Shown here one piece after another: positions 55,357 through 64,000 of a stretch of DNA of 64,000 nt (within the stretch, counting starts at the first letter, position 1; each line of letters begins with the position of its first letter). The stretch covers positions 383,903-447,902 of the forward strand of contig KN805387.1 of NCBI GenBank assembly GCA_000818945.1. Reading direction: 5' to 3'. The stretch is from Schizochytrium sp. CCTCC M209059. Lineage: Eukaryota > Sar > Bigyra > Thraustochytrida > Thraustochytriidae. Position numbers and translations under genes: made by a program. The notes below the pieces were generated by a model. It was given only the letters and a program-made list of their open reading frames with translations, had not been told where the DNA came from and did not search any database.

Positions 55357-57492
55357 ATGCGGTTCGCGGTGGGCATCCTGCTCGTGGTGGTCCTGCTGGG
55401 GCTGCTGCGAGACGGCGAAGCGGCGAGCACGTGCTCTGGAAGAATGAAGGGCCACATCGCGACAACATGCGACACGAAAAGGACTCCGGAAAGGGAACAA
55501 AAGTGCAAAACCTGGGCGAGAAGGCACCTCATCTCATCGATTTCACCTTTCACTGGCACAGACCAGAAGTACATGGTTCGCAAATATAGTAGGTGCTCGA
55601 AAAATGGATTTAACAAAGCGCGTTGCTGCTGGAGAAAGTCAGGTGATTCGTGGATGCAGGAAGTTGATGGTAGAAGACGACTTCAAAGCGATGATGATGA
55701 GAGTGTCTTTGAGTGTGCGAACCCGATGTTTAAGGAGAGCGCCAACACCTGGACCAATTTGACCTTCTACGTCTCGGGAAGCATTGCCAGTGCAACAGGC
55801 CTAGCGAATGGAATCCACTCGATCCCATTCGAGCCGGCATCTGGTGTTGATGTCAATCCTCCCTCGGCCTGCAAGTTCATCCGAACCAACATTCAACGTC
55901 TCGTTGCGGAGAGTTCTGGTAATGGAGAAAGTCCCACGATCGATGTTGTGAATCTTGAGAAACCTGCCACGGGTGTGTGCTTATTGACTCCCTTTCGCAC
56001 GGCGTGTAACCAGTTCGACGACCCGGCTTACTGCAACGACCTCGAAAGCGAACACAGGTGCAGCGAGTGCTCGGTCGAGGATTGTGCTGCCGTCTGCAAT
56101 GGTCTTGCGCCGTGTGCTGGCATCGAGTACTACACGGGGGACAATAGCTGCAAGCTCATCATGCATCCAGAGTACGATGGTTATGCGCAATTTGAGTACA
56201 TCACACTTGAGTCCGAGGAAGGCGAGGATCCTCCTACATCGGATGCAGAGTTCCCGGCTTTCACTGTCGGGTACTCTCTGGCTGCACCACCTTCGATCGT
56301 CAAGGGGTCCGGAAACTCTGGCGCCACATGCTATGGTCGGTCGAGCGAGACCGCAATCAATTCCAAGGCGGTCGAGGTGAAGAGGAATAATGGGTTGGGC
56401 GGAAGGTGCAAGGTATCTGAGTCTACGAATCGCGTTCAAAAGTGTGGTCCCGGGTTCCTCGGTCTTGGTCTTTGCGGTATTCCGACTTGCGCGTCGCTCT
56501 GTACGCAGAACACACTGTGCAAGGCTTACGAGTACTTTTTGGACGGTGATGAGGGTCTCTGCTGGCTGATCTTTAACGAAACTGTATCCACTGTCGAGGA
56601 AAATACGTCCTCTATGTATCGGTGCTTCCATGTCGAGCGCGATGGCGTGCCTGCCGAGGACAGCGACTGGATGAATCCCTATCGAAACTTGGGCTTTCGC
56701 GACATCAAGGGAAAGGATGGTGGGATAGGTTTGAATCTATTCAATCTGACAGACAACTCTGGTGTCACGCCTCGCCCGCCCACACCCGCCCCGGTCCCAG
56801 CAACAGGTCCCACGGAAACGCCAACGACTGCGCCCACGACGTCTGAGCCCACAATGAGTCCCGCCCCGTCGACGAGCCCCACGGAAACGCCAACGACTGC
56901 GCCCACAACGTCTGAGCCCACAATGAGTCCCGCCCCGTCGACGATGAGTCCCAGTACCCCCACATTACCAACGACTGCACCTACGACACTTATGCCAACG
57001 GAGTTTCCGACGCCGGGTCCAAATCCGTCCATTGAAGAGGGAAATCTCACTTCAGCACCGACAACCGCGGAATCGACTCCAATTGATGACGACCAAGTAC
57101 CCACACAGAACCCTACACGGTACAAACGGTGCAGTCTGAGGAGAGGCCCTGACAAGGGTTGCTGCATAAAGCTTGGCAAGAGAAAGTTCCGCTGCTGCAA
57201 AACTTACGATGACGTCCGCTACTGCTGCACGGGTCGGAGGAAGAACATTCCGGAGGCTTACCAGGGATATGAGGAAGAGTTCACGTGCTGTGTGCGATAT
57301 GAAGATGATACGGTCGAGTGCATTGAGGAAGAGAGCGCGAAGCCTGCGGATGATTCGCAACCAATCTCTGAGGCTATGAGTCTCTTGCAGGTCGCCCTTT
57401 CTGAGGACGATGACGGCGATACGTACTACAACGATTACTACAGTGACGACGATGATGATGAGAGCAGCGATGCGGATGACTATGGTTCCTAG
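55357..57492 (+). CDS. Secreted cysteine-rich PAN-like protein, paralogue 3
   Basis: The protein is 711 aa from the ATG at 55357, which starts a short signal peptide (RFAVGILLVVVLLGLLRDGEA); the frame is open upstream without a better ATG. The module order matches its neighbours: N-module ending ARCCWRKSGDSW, the TWTNLTFYVSGS block, and PAN-like modules with CSECSVEDCAAVCNGLAPCAGIEY and CGIPTCASLCTQNTLCKAYEY. A Thr/Pro-rich linker of about 90 residues follows, longer than in the others and probably O-glycosylated. It contains a 23-residue unit present twice. The paired-Cys C-module and an Asp/Tyr-rich tail end the protein. It is presumably a cell-surface or extracellular-matrix protein; this is inference from its architecture. 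Confidence 0.82.
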   Translation: MRFAVGILLVVVLLGLLRDGEAASTCSGRMKGHIATTCDTKRTPEREQKCKTWARRHLISSISPFTGTDQKYMVRKYSRCSKNGFNKARCCWRKSGDSWMQEVDGRRRLQSDDDESVFECANPMFKESANTWTNLTFYVSGSIASATGLANGIHSIPFEPASGVDVNPPSACKFIRTNIQRLVAESSGNGESPTIDVVNLEKPATGVCLLTPFRTACNQFDDPAYCNDLESEHRCSECSVEDCAAVCNGLAPCAGIEYYTGDNSCKLIMHPEYDGYAQFEYITLESEEGEDPPTSDAEFPAFTVGYSLAAPPSIVKGSGNSGATCYGRSSETAINSKAVEVKRNNGLGGRCKVSESTNRVQKCGPGFLGLGLCGIPTCASLCTQNTLCKAYEYFLDGDEGLCWLIFNETVSTVEENTSSMYRCFHVERDGVPAEDSDWMNPYRNLGFRDIKGKDGGIGLNLFNLTDNSGVTPRPPTPAPVPATGPTETPTTAPTTSEPTMSPAPSTSPTETPTTAPTTSEPTMSPAPSTMSPSTPTLPTTAPTTLMPTEFPTPGPNPSIEEGNLTSAPTTAESTPIDDDQVPTQNPTRYKRCSLRRGPDKGCCIKLGKRKFRCCKTYDDVRYCCTGRRKNIPEAYQGYEEEFTCCVRYEDDTVECIEEESAKPADDSQPISEAMSLLQVALSEDDDGDTYYNDYYSDDDDDESSDADDYGS
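56811..56948 (+). repeat. 69-bp tandem repeat in the Thr/Pro linker of paralogue 3
   Basis: Two almost identical 69-bp units start at about 56811 and 56880 and encode the 23-residue TETPTTAPTTSEPTMSPAPS-type repeat. The linker probably varies in length by slippage. Confidence 0.9.
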
Positions 57493-58431
57493 GTCTTTAA
57501 AAACTCTCTTTTTTTTAAAGTCTTCAAGATACAGTCTTGCGTGGGAAATTTGAGCTATTCCAAGCAGCATAGCCCAATGGGCCGATTTTGGCCCGGATTA
57601 CCTTGATCTGTAGAGCAGGGATAAAAACTAAATTGTAGCTCGTGCATCGCGAGGAGCGATTTCTTCATGAACGTTTTTTGCACGGGCGAAAAGAAAGCCA
57701 AATTTGGCGCGAGAAGTAGATCAAAGGTTTTGTTCGTATCTTTGCTTTGAAAAGATCACACAAAGCAGGCTGCAAACGAGGCTGTCTCGTAGAGATGCTG
57801 TACTTGGCACTCAATATGCAAGAGGTTTTTCTTTGCCAGTGCTTGGAAGTGAAGAAGACGCAAGATTCTCAAATCTACATTTAATCTTCACGGATGATGA
57901 CCGTCGCCGGACAGCATCGTGTCGGATGACACAAGGCGGCAAAGATGCCGTAAAGCACCTGAAAAACTTGCTGTCTGGGAGGGAAAGTTGAGATGAAGTT
58001 GGGGAAGAAACACATATAAATTTGTTTTGTTTGTTGTTAGTTTTTGGTTTTCATGGTCTGGCTGTGTACACCGAGTATATAATATATGAAGCGGCGTGCA
58101 CGATTTTGTCACGAACGAGGAAGGGGAGGGGTCGAGAAAGATAAGGGTCGTCACACTTCAAATAGGTCAAGCAAGCTGGCCAAAGAAAGACGCGACGTGT
58201 ATCGTTTGCTCAAAACAAAACAAGAGACGCGCGTCGAGCACACGTCGACGAGATTGAGCTATTAGACGTCAAGATCGCGAGCAAGCGACTGCACAACACA
58301 GATCCATCCTCAGCGGCGCTGGCCAGGCAGAGTCCTCGACTTGGGATGGTCGATTGGTTGAGTGGGTCCTCCTCCCCTTCTCAGATTTGCTCAAAAGTTC
58401 ATGTCACATCGAGAGAGTTCAACGACACTTT
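57493..58431. other. Convergent spacer, nothing recognised
   Basis: This A/T-rich 3' flank lies between Cys-rich paralogue 3 and glutamine synthetase. A 95-codon open frame at 57704-57991 has no recognisable domain and unlike codon use. Confidence 0.45.
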
Positions 58432-59583
58432 TTAGCGGCTGAGCGAGGCGCGCTTGAGCTTGCTACCCAGGCCAACAATAGACTTGCGCGGGCCCTTGGT
58501 GAGGTGGATGCCGAGGAAGGACTGGCGACGAGGCGCGTCGAGCACGGCGGTGTGGAAGAGCTTGGCCGTAACGAGGTACGGGTCCATGTTGGAGGCCGGG
58601 CGGCGATCCTCAAGGTAGCCGCGGCCCTTCTCCCGGGTCTCGTTGCCGACGCGAACTGAGGCGCCACGATCGGCGAAGCCCCACTTGAAGGTGTCAATGG
58701 AGGCGGTCTCGTGGCCACCGGTGAGGCGGAGCTCGTTGTCGGTACCGTAGATGGCAATGTGCTCTGCGTGCTTCTTGCCGAGGCGCTCGATGGCGGGAAT
58801 AATGACCTTGTCGAGAGCGTTCTTGCCCTCGCGCATCTTCTTGGTGGAGAAGTTGGTGTGGCAGCCGGCACCGTTCCAGTCGCCGGGGATGGGCTTGGGG
58901 TCGAGGGATGCGATGATGCCGTACTTTTCGGCGAGGCGGTTGAGGATGTAGCGGGCGACCCAGAGCTGATCGGCGCCGTCAATGCCGACGCAAGGACCAA
59001 CCTGGAACTCCCACTGGCCGGGCATGACCTCGGCGTTGATGCCAGAGACGTTGAGGCCAGCGTAGAGGCACATTGCGAGGTGCTCCTCAACGATGTCGCG
59101 ACCAAAAGCGACGTCAGCACCGGCCCCGCAGTAATACGGGCCCTGAGGTCCGGGATAGCCGAGGGTCTTTGTGGGTCCGCCGAAGGCACGGGCCTTGGAG
59201 TGCGGCCAGCCGAGAGGAGTGCCGTCCTTGAACATGGTGTACTCCTGCTCGATGCCAAACCAGGGAATCTCCTTTTTGCCGGCCTCGAAGATGGCGGCGG
59301 CGGCGGCGCGGGTGTTGGTGGGGATGGGCTCGCCGTGCGGGGTGTAGGTGTCGGTGAGCACGAGGACATGGTTGCCGTTCTTGCGAAAGGGGTCCGGGTA
59401 GATGACGCGGGGGACGATCATCACCTCGGAGTCCTCGCCGGGAGCCTGGCCTGTGCTGGACCCGTCATAGTTCCAGTTGGGCAGGTCCTTGAGCTTGATC
59501 GTGTCCTTGTTGTGGAAGACGCGGGTCTTGCTTCGGAGGCCGCCGTAGGCGTCAATCCAGATGTACTCCGCGAGCACGACCAT
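58432..59583 (-). CDS. Glutamine synthetase, class II (eukaryotic type)
   Basis: The protein is 383 aa from the ATG at 59583 (ACCATGG context). The enzyme makes glutamine from glutamate, ammonium and ATP. GSII blocks are intact: AEYIWIDAYGGLRSKTRV, NWNYDGSSTGQAPGEDSEV, WFGIEQEYT, then GADVAFGRDIVEEHLAMCLYAGL, MPGQWEFQVGP, PKPIPGDWNGAGCHTNFSTK and YGTDNELRLTGGHET, and the metal- and glutamate-binding region DRGASVRVG...GYLEDRRPASNMDPY. It starts directly at the first beta-strand, about 15-20 residues shorter at the N-terminus than plant or animal GSII, and its C-terminus is slightly longer. No organelle transit peptide is visible, so it is probably cytosolic. With two AMT genes nearby it completes ammonium uptake and assimilation. 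Confidence 0.96.
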   Translation of the reverse strand: MVVLAEYIWIDAYGGLRSKTRVFHNKDTIKLKDLPNWNYDGSSTGQAPGEDSEVMIVPRVIYPDPFRKNGNHVLVLTDTYTPHGEPIPTNTRAAAAAIFEAGKKEIPWFGIEQEYTMFKDGTPLGWPHSKARAFGGPTKTLGYPGPQGPYYCGAGADVAFGRDIVEEHLAMCLYAGLNVSGINAEVMPGQWEFQVGPCVGIDGADQLWVARYILNRLAEKYGIIASLDPKPIPGDWNGAGCHTNFSTKKMREGKNALDKVIIPAIERLGKKHAEHIAIYGTDNELRLTGGHETASIDTFKWGFADRGASVRVGNETREKGRGYLEDRRPASNMDPYLVTAKLFHTAVLDAPRRQSFLGIHLTKGPRKSIVGLGSKLKRASLSR

Positions 59584-60163
59584 GGTTTCTCTGGTTCTGG
59601 TCCTCCGAAGGTAAACCTGCTGCCGTTGCTCTTGCTCTTGCTCTTGCTGCTGCTGCTGCTGTTCCTGGCAACGCAAAGCAAGGCGAAAGCACGGCCGGTC
59701 TCGTTCTGCACGGGACTGCCTGCTGGCCCTCGAATGGTGTTTGCTGCGTGCAGAGGCCGCCTCTCTCTCTGGCCCCGGAGGCGAGAAACAGCCGAGGCGA
59801 GCGGGAAATGGGTGCAAAGGTAACAAAGTTTAAAAAAAAGTTCACCCAAGCGAGCAGCAGACACAGAGAGGAAAGGAGAGAGGAGAGAGCGCGGGCCGCG
59901 CGAGCACCTTCCTCCCTTCCTGCGGAGCAGAGGGAGCCTCCCTGCGGGCGGCGCCAGAGAAGACGGGGCCGCGCACAGAGCCGCGTGCTGCGCCGCGTGC
60001 GCCTGCGGACACGGCGAGACCCGAGACTGGAGAGAGCGCAGCGTCGAGCGGACTGGAGAGCAGCTGAGTGGCGAGGAGTGGAGAGGAGTGGAGTGGAGTG
60101 GAGTGGAGAGGAGTGGAGTGGAGTAGAGTGGAGGGGACTTCTTTTACCATCCTTTGTTTTGTT

Positions 60164-60164
60164 T

Positions 60165-60200
<36 letters not shown>

Positions 60201-60203
60201 TCC
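60164..60203. repeat. (CTTT)n microsatellite
   Basis: About ten CTTT units followed by degenerate pyrimidine sequence. Confidence 0.95.
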
Positions 60204-61504
60204 TTCTTTTTCTTTGGTTTCTTTCTCTCTCTCTGCCCCCCCTCTCCCTTCTTCACTCTAGCTCTTTGCGCGCGCGCTGGGGCGGGTGTGGGGAGAGAGT
60301 GTGGGTGTGCGGGTGTGCGCGCCTTCTAATAGTAATAAAGAAGGAGTGCGTGAGCGAACGAATGAATTGATGTAAGAAACAAAGAAAGAAGGAAAATTGT
60401 GCTTTCCGCTTACTACATTTCTTTGTCCAGTCCATGAAAAACCTCGATCGGCGATCGGAGCGCGCGCACGCGCTCTCTCGGCCAACCCTTCCCGAGCTTG
60501 CTTCCTTCCTTCCTCACCCCAGAGACTCCGGGAGCCTCCGGGAACGGGCGGGCGCGAGCGAGCGCGAGCAGGAAGGAGCAGGCGCAGCAGCAGCATCGGC
60601 AGCAGTAGCAGCAGCCCGGCAGCTAGGCGAAGAATCGAATACAAAATGCGCACCGCATACCAGACCAGGACAATAGCCAGGCGAGCGAAAACTTGCAAGC
60701 TGGCTTTCGGCCGCCATCGATCGACCTTGGCCACCCATTTTCGATCCTTTCAAAGAAGCTGCCTGGCCTGCGCGCTTACGTTGCTGATGGCAGTGGGTTG
60801 AAAAAGAAGAAGAAGAAGAAGGAGGGGTGCCGGAGAAGAAACCCGAAAGAAATTGTACACTCGCCGGAGCCGCCAGGGCGCGAGGGTGCACGCGCTGCCA
60901 AGCCAGCGTCGGCCAGTCAGTCAGTCAGTCAGTCAGTCAGCAGCATGCTGAGCAGGCACGCAAGTGTGTGTGCAGGCGTGCACACACACGTCTCCGAGCA
61001 GCAGTCAGTGTCATTGTCAGCACAGCAGTGCTCGCTGTCGCGCGCTTCCGTGCCTCGTGTTTCGACCGATCGATGAAAGAAAGACAAAAAGTAAGAATGA
61101 ATGAATGAAAGAAAGAATGAAAGAATGAAAGAAAGAAAGAATGAAAGAAAGCCCTGATCGATCAATCCATCCGACCGAAACTCGCCAAGGCGAGCGAGTC
61201 TGTCTGCAGCTGCGACCAGCCAGGCCCGCCGATTGCAGCAGTAGGCAGGTATCTTGCCTTGCCTTGCCTTGCCTTGCTTTGCTCTGAACTGGGGCATTGC
61301 AATGCACTTGCACAACTCCTTGCTCCCCTTTCTTCCAAGCGCCAATGATGCACAGTGCACGCATTGCAAATTCTCTTCCCAGTGTGCACTTTTTAGTGGG
61401 CGCCTCCCGCCCTCAATTTCTGCTCCGCGGACCCTGCACGTGCTGCGGCGCGAGCCTACCCAACCGCGCTCTCCTTCCCGACCCTACCCTTCCCTTCCCG
61501 TTTC

Positions 61505-61550
61505 GCCTCGCCTCGCCTCGCCTCGCCTCGCCTCGCCTCGCCTCGCCTCG
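61505..61550. repeat. (CCTCG)n pentanucleotide array
   Basis: About nine uninterrupted CCTCG units. Confidence 0.95.
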
Positions 61551-64000
61551 CTCTGCCACGGCCGCAGCCTGTCACGCAGGACCGTCCCGGGCGCGCGGCG
61601 CTGCGTCCACTCATCCAGCCTCTCGCCCGCCGGTCAGCCTGTGCTGCTCGCGCCTGCTCGCGTCCCTTGTCCCGCGAAGAAAGCGAAGAAAGAGGGAGAG
61701 GAGGAAGAGAGAGGCCGGCCGCGGGGACCCCCGTCGCCTGTCCCGGGGCATTCACGCTCTTTTCGAGGTTCAATCTTGCCATGGTCGAGGGGCTTGACAA
61801 GTCAATACTGCGAGAGCCTTAGATAATGCGAGAAATGCCGCAGATGCTGCGCTCGGTGCTCATTTTGGGACGGACTGGATTGATGCAAAGATCCTCGCCC
61901 AGACAAAAAGATCGGCACTGGTAGAAGCGATCGCGCCTGGCCCGGACGGCGGGCAAGTGGTGGGCTGGTGGCTGGGGCGGTGGTGGGCAACTAGCGAAAG
62001 CTTGCAGGACTTGCAATTTCGAGTGGTCGGCAGGGCGGCTTGATCAGCGTGCAAACGGTGGCACGGACGGTATGGACGCACTATTGCTGTGCCCGCAGTG
62101 CAGCTCACGTGAGGCCTGTAGAACCCAGCCGTTCCGCCACAGCGTCAAAGGAAAAGTCCACATGGCTGGCTTGCCATTGGGTATGGTCAGCAAACAGCGA
62201 GCCAGCCTTCTAGCCCAAGGAAAAAAGGTAACGCGTTGTGCACACACTCGGTTGGCAATTTAATATACTACTACTGCTACCTCATTCTGCAATATGCGTT
62301 CACGCGTGCATGCGCGCGCCTCGCGCGCCTTTTGTTGACAAGCGAACTCGCGGTTGTGCCGCACGCACCCGAAAGCAACGTCCCAAAATTGGGCAAGTCG
62401 CAAAGAGCCTGGTGGCATGGGTTGGTGGTGGGTACCGGTGCAGCTGTTCCTGCCGTGAAAATCAAAAGCTAGCAGAATTGAAAGCAGCTGAGCGGCCAAA
62501 AGCCGCGAAATGGGATGGCCATGGTGGATTCGATCGCGCACCCCCACTGGCAGCTCAGCTGTTTCGAGTTCAGATCGACCGGTCCACACCCGTTTCGACA
62601 TGGGTAGAATTCGGTCAGCTTGGCAGAATACTAGCCATCTACCAACGGTTGTGGCTGCCTGTGTATGGAATCAAAGCAAAGCAAAGCAAAGCAAAGCAAA
62701 ACAAAAGAAAGCACAGCGAATGGGTGGCCCTGAGAGCGATCTTGCAATGCAAATCATGCACCCGGGCGGCTACTTTTTACCAATGGTGTTGCTTTTTACG
62801 CACAGACGAGAGGACAAGAGACACTCACCCGCTTCCGCGCGGGTGCGGGCGGTGAATCCAAGAAACGCATGCCTTCGTTGCCGCACGCACGTTTGCTCCG
62901 CTCCATCCCGTCCACCCAAACTAAAACAAACCATTTGGCCCCTGGTTGCGGGTCGCAATCGCAGTCTATGCCGGGGTCCGAGCAGAGCAAACTTCCAGCC
63001 TCGCGCTCCGAGCGGCCTCATTGACCCCGATGGGGCCCCACAGTGCGGCACAGCGTCACATGGCTGGGCCGCCACACCACTCACATTTTCCTCTGTGTAC
63101 TCCTGTTAACTTGTTCTGCTTCCGAATGAGCGTAAAAAAAAACAGCCACGATAAACGAATCGATGGATGCGGATGGCCATGGTTTGATGGATGGTTGGCC
63201 GCGTAAGATTGAACGCTCGCGCGAGAAACCAGCGCAAGCGAACGCGAAAGCGAGGCCATTAGTGGCGGGTGCAGAGCAATGGAGACGCGTTGCCAGGCGC
63301 GTTCACGCTGGACGGCCGTATTGTGGAGTCTCCGAGCAGCCACCCACCGCTGGCGGTCAGTCAGATCCATCTGCCAGCCGCAAAAGCAGCAAAAGCAGCA
63401 AAAGCAGCTAAAGCAGTGCTCGGTCGATCATTCATTTCAATCAAACTTTCTTTGTTTCTTTTTCGGAGGTCGATGCCTGCAGCGAGCGTGCACACGGCAA
63501 GGCACGACTTGACGCGCTCCTCACGAGAATGGAAAGAAAATCCCGTCTTCTCCTTTCTTCGAGCTGCCTTGCCACTCACTGCTGCACACTCCGGCGACGT
63601 GGCTTTGGCTCGCAGTTGCGTGCTGGCAAGCACCCACTCACTCCACCAGGTCCCGCGCACCGCAGTGAGCGAGCGACCTTGTCCATTGTCCAGGGCCGCC
63701 GCCGCGCGCGCCTGGGGACCTGCCAGCCAGTTCGAATCGATTGGTCGATCGCATAAATTCATCATTCATAGCAGCTCAACTCCCGTGATCGCACGCACGC
63801 GCACGCACGTACACACACGCAAGATTCTTGAAACTCCGAGGGCTGCTTTCCTGCGCTGGCTGCTGACCGACTGGCTGCCCGGTGCGGGCTGCCTTGGGCT
63901 GGCTGGCTTGCTTGCTTCCATTCACAGTCGCCAATGGCGCGTTTTGTTCTCTCTCTCGCACTCGCGGCCGGCCTTTGCGGCTTGCTCGTGCACAAGACAA

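Larger units (their letters stand above)
59584..64000. other. 4.4-kb repeat-rich region without genes
   Basis: The GS leader (59584 on) carries CTTGCT and CTG repeats at about 59628-59663. Further on are GGAGT repeats (about 60067-60132), CTTT (60164-60203), CAGT (60915-60940), GAATGAAA (about 61098-61150), CTTGC (about 61254-61280), CCTCG (61505-61550), GCAAA (about 62674-62702) and AGCAGCAAA (63382-63408). No domain is seen in any frame, and no tRNA or rRNA was recognised. Confidence 0.5.

Noticed and set aside
57704..57991. 95-codon plus-strand frame in the spacer before glutamine synthetase
   Set aside because: No domain, no signal peptide and A/T-rich codon use unlike neighbouring genes.
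58711..59823. 370-codon frame antisense to glutamine synthetase
   Set aside because: It is a shadow of a highly biased, clearly identified gene.

Overview
This window looks like nuclear DNA from a GC-rich protist. The best fit is a thraustochytrid-like stramenopile, which is an inference. The signs are long, mostly intronless reading frames with strong third-position GC, GT-AG introns in a few genes, and eukaryote-only families (COG1, EMC6, GTPBP1-like GTPase, GPAT3/4-type acyltransferase, class II glutamine synthetase). They sit alongside a two-component receiver domain, a vacuolar proton pyrophosphatase and AMT-type ammonium transporters. Two runs of N (8095-8449, 47806-47957) show a draft assembly. 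Genes are separated by GC-rich, microsatellite-laden spacers.

Layout. 0-12 kb: a response-regulator receiver domain cut by the window edge, a GTPBP1-like GTPase, COG complex subunit 1, a V-ATPase proteolipid (split by an unresolved intron) and a K+-independent V-PPase. 12-28 kb: a tandem-BRCT/F-box/kinase-like fusion, a GPAT3/4-like acyltransferase, a uronyl/heparan 2-O-sulfotransferase-like protein with a decayed partial copy beside it, a Siw14-type phosphatase-like protein (two exons rebuilt here) whose catalytic cysteine is displaced, a GT31-like glycosyltransferase, EMC6 and a helical-repeat protein. 28-36 kb: two divergent ammonium transporter genes about 5 kb apart. 38-45 kb: a 15-exon gene encoding LRRs, a protein kinase and a TIR domain. 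48-57.5 kb: three tandem paralogues of a secreted cysteine-rich protein with PAN/apple-like modules, plus a probable relic of a fourth. 58-59.6 kb: glutamine synthetase. 59.6-64 kb: repeats only.

The most notable locus is the LRR-kinase-TIR gene. Thirteen LRRs are each encoded by one exon; eleven of these exons are exactly 84 nt, and all the introns share phase 2. The last eight exon-intron units repeat with a ~315-336 bp period and nearly identical introns, so LRR number has been growing, and may still vary, by unequal exchange. By architecture this is an innate-immunity-type receptor candidate. The secreted Cys-rich cluster directly downstream, the BRCT/F-box/kinase fusion and the altered Siw14 active site are further leads.

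Functional themes: nitrogen uptake and assimilation (two AMTs and GS), endomembrane proton pumping (V-ATPase c and V-PPase), the secretory pathway and glycan modification (COG1, EMC6, GT31, sulfotransferase, secreted proteins), and signalling or immunity.
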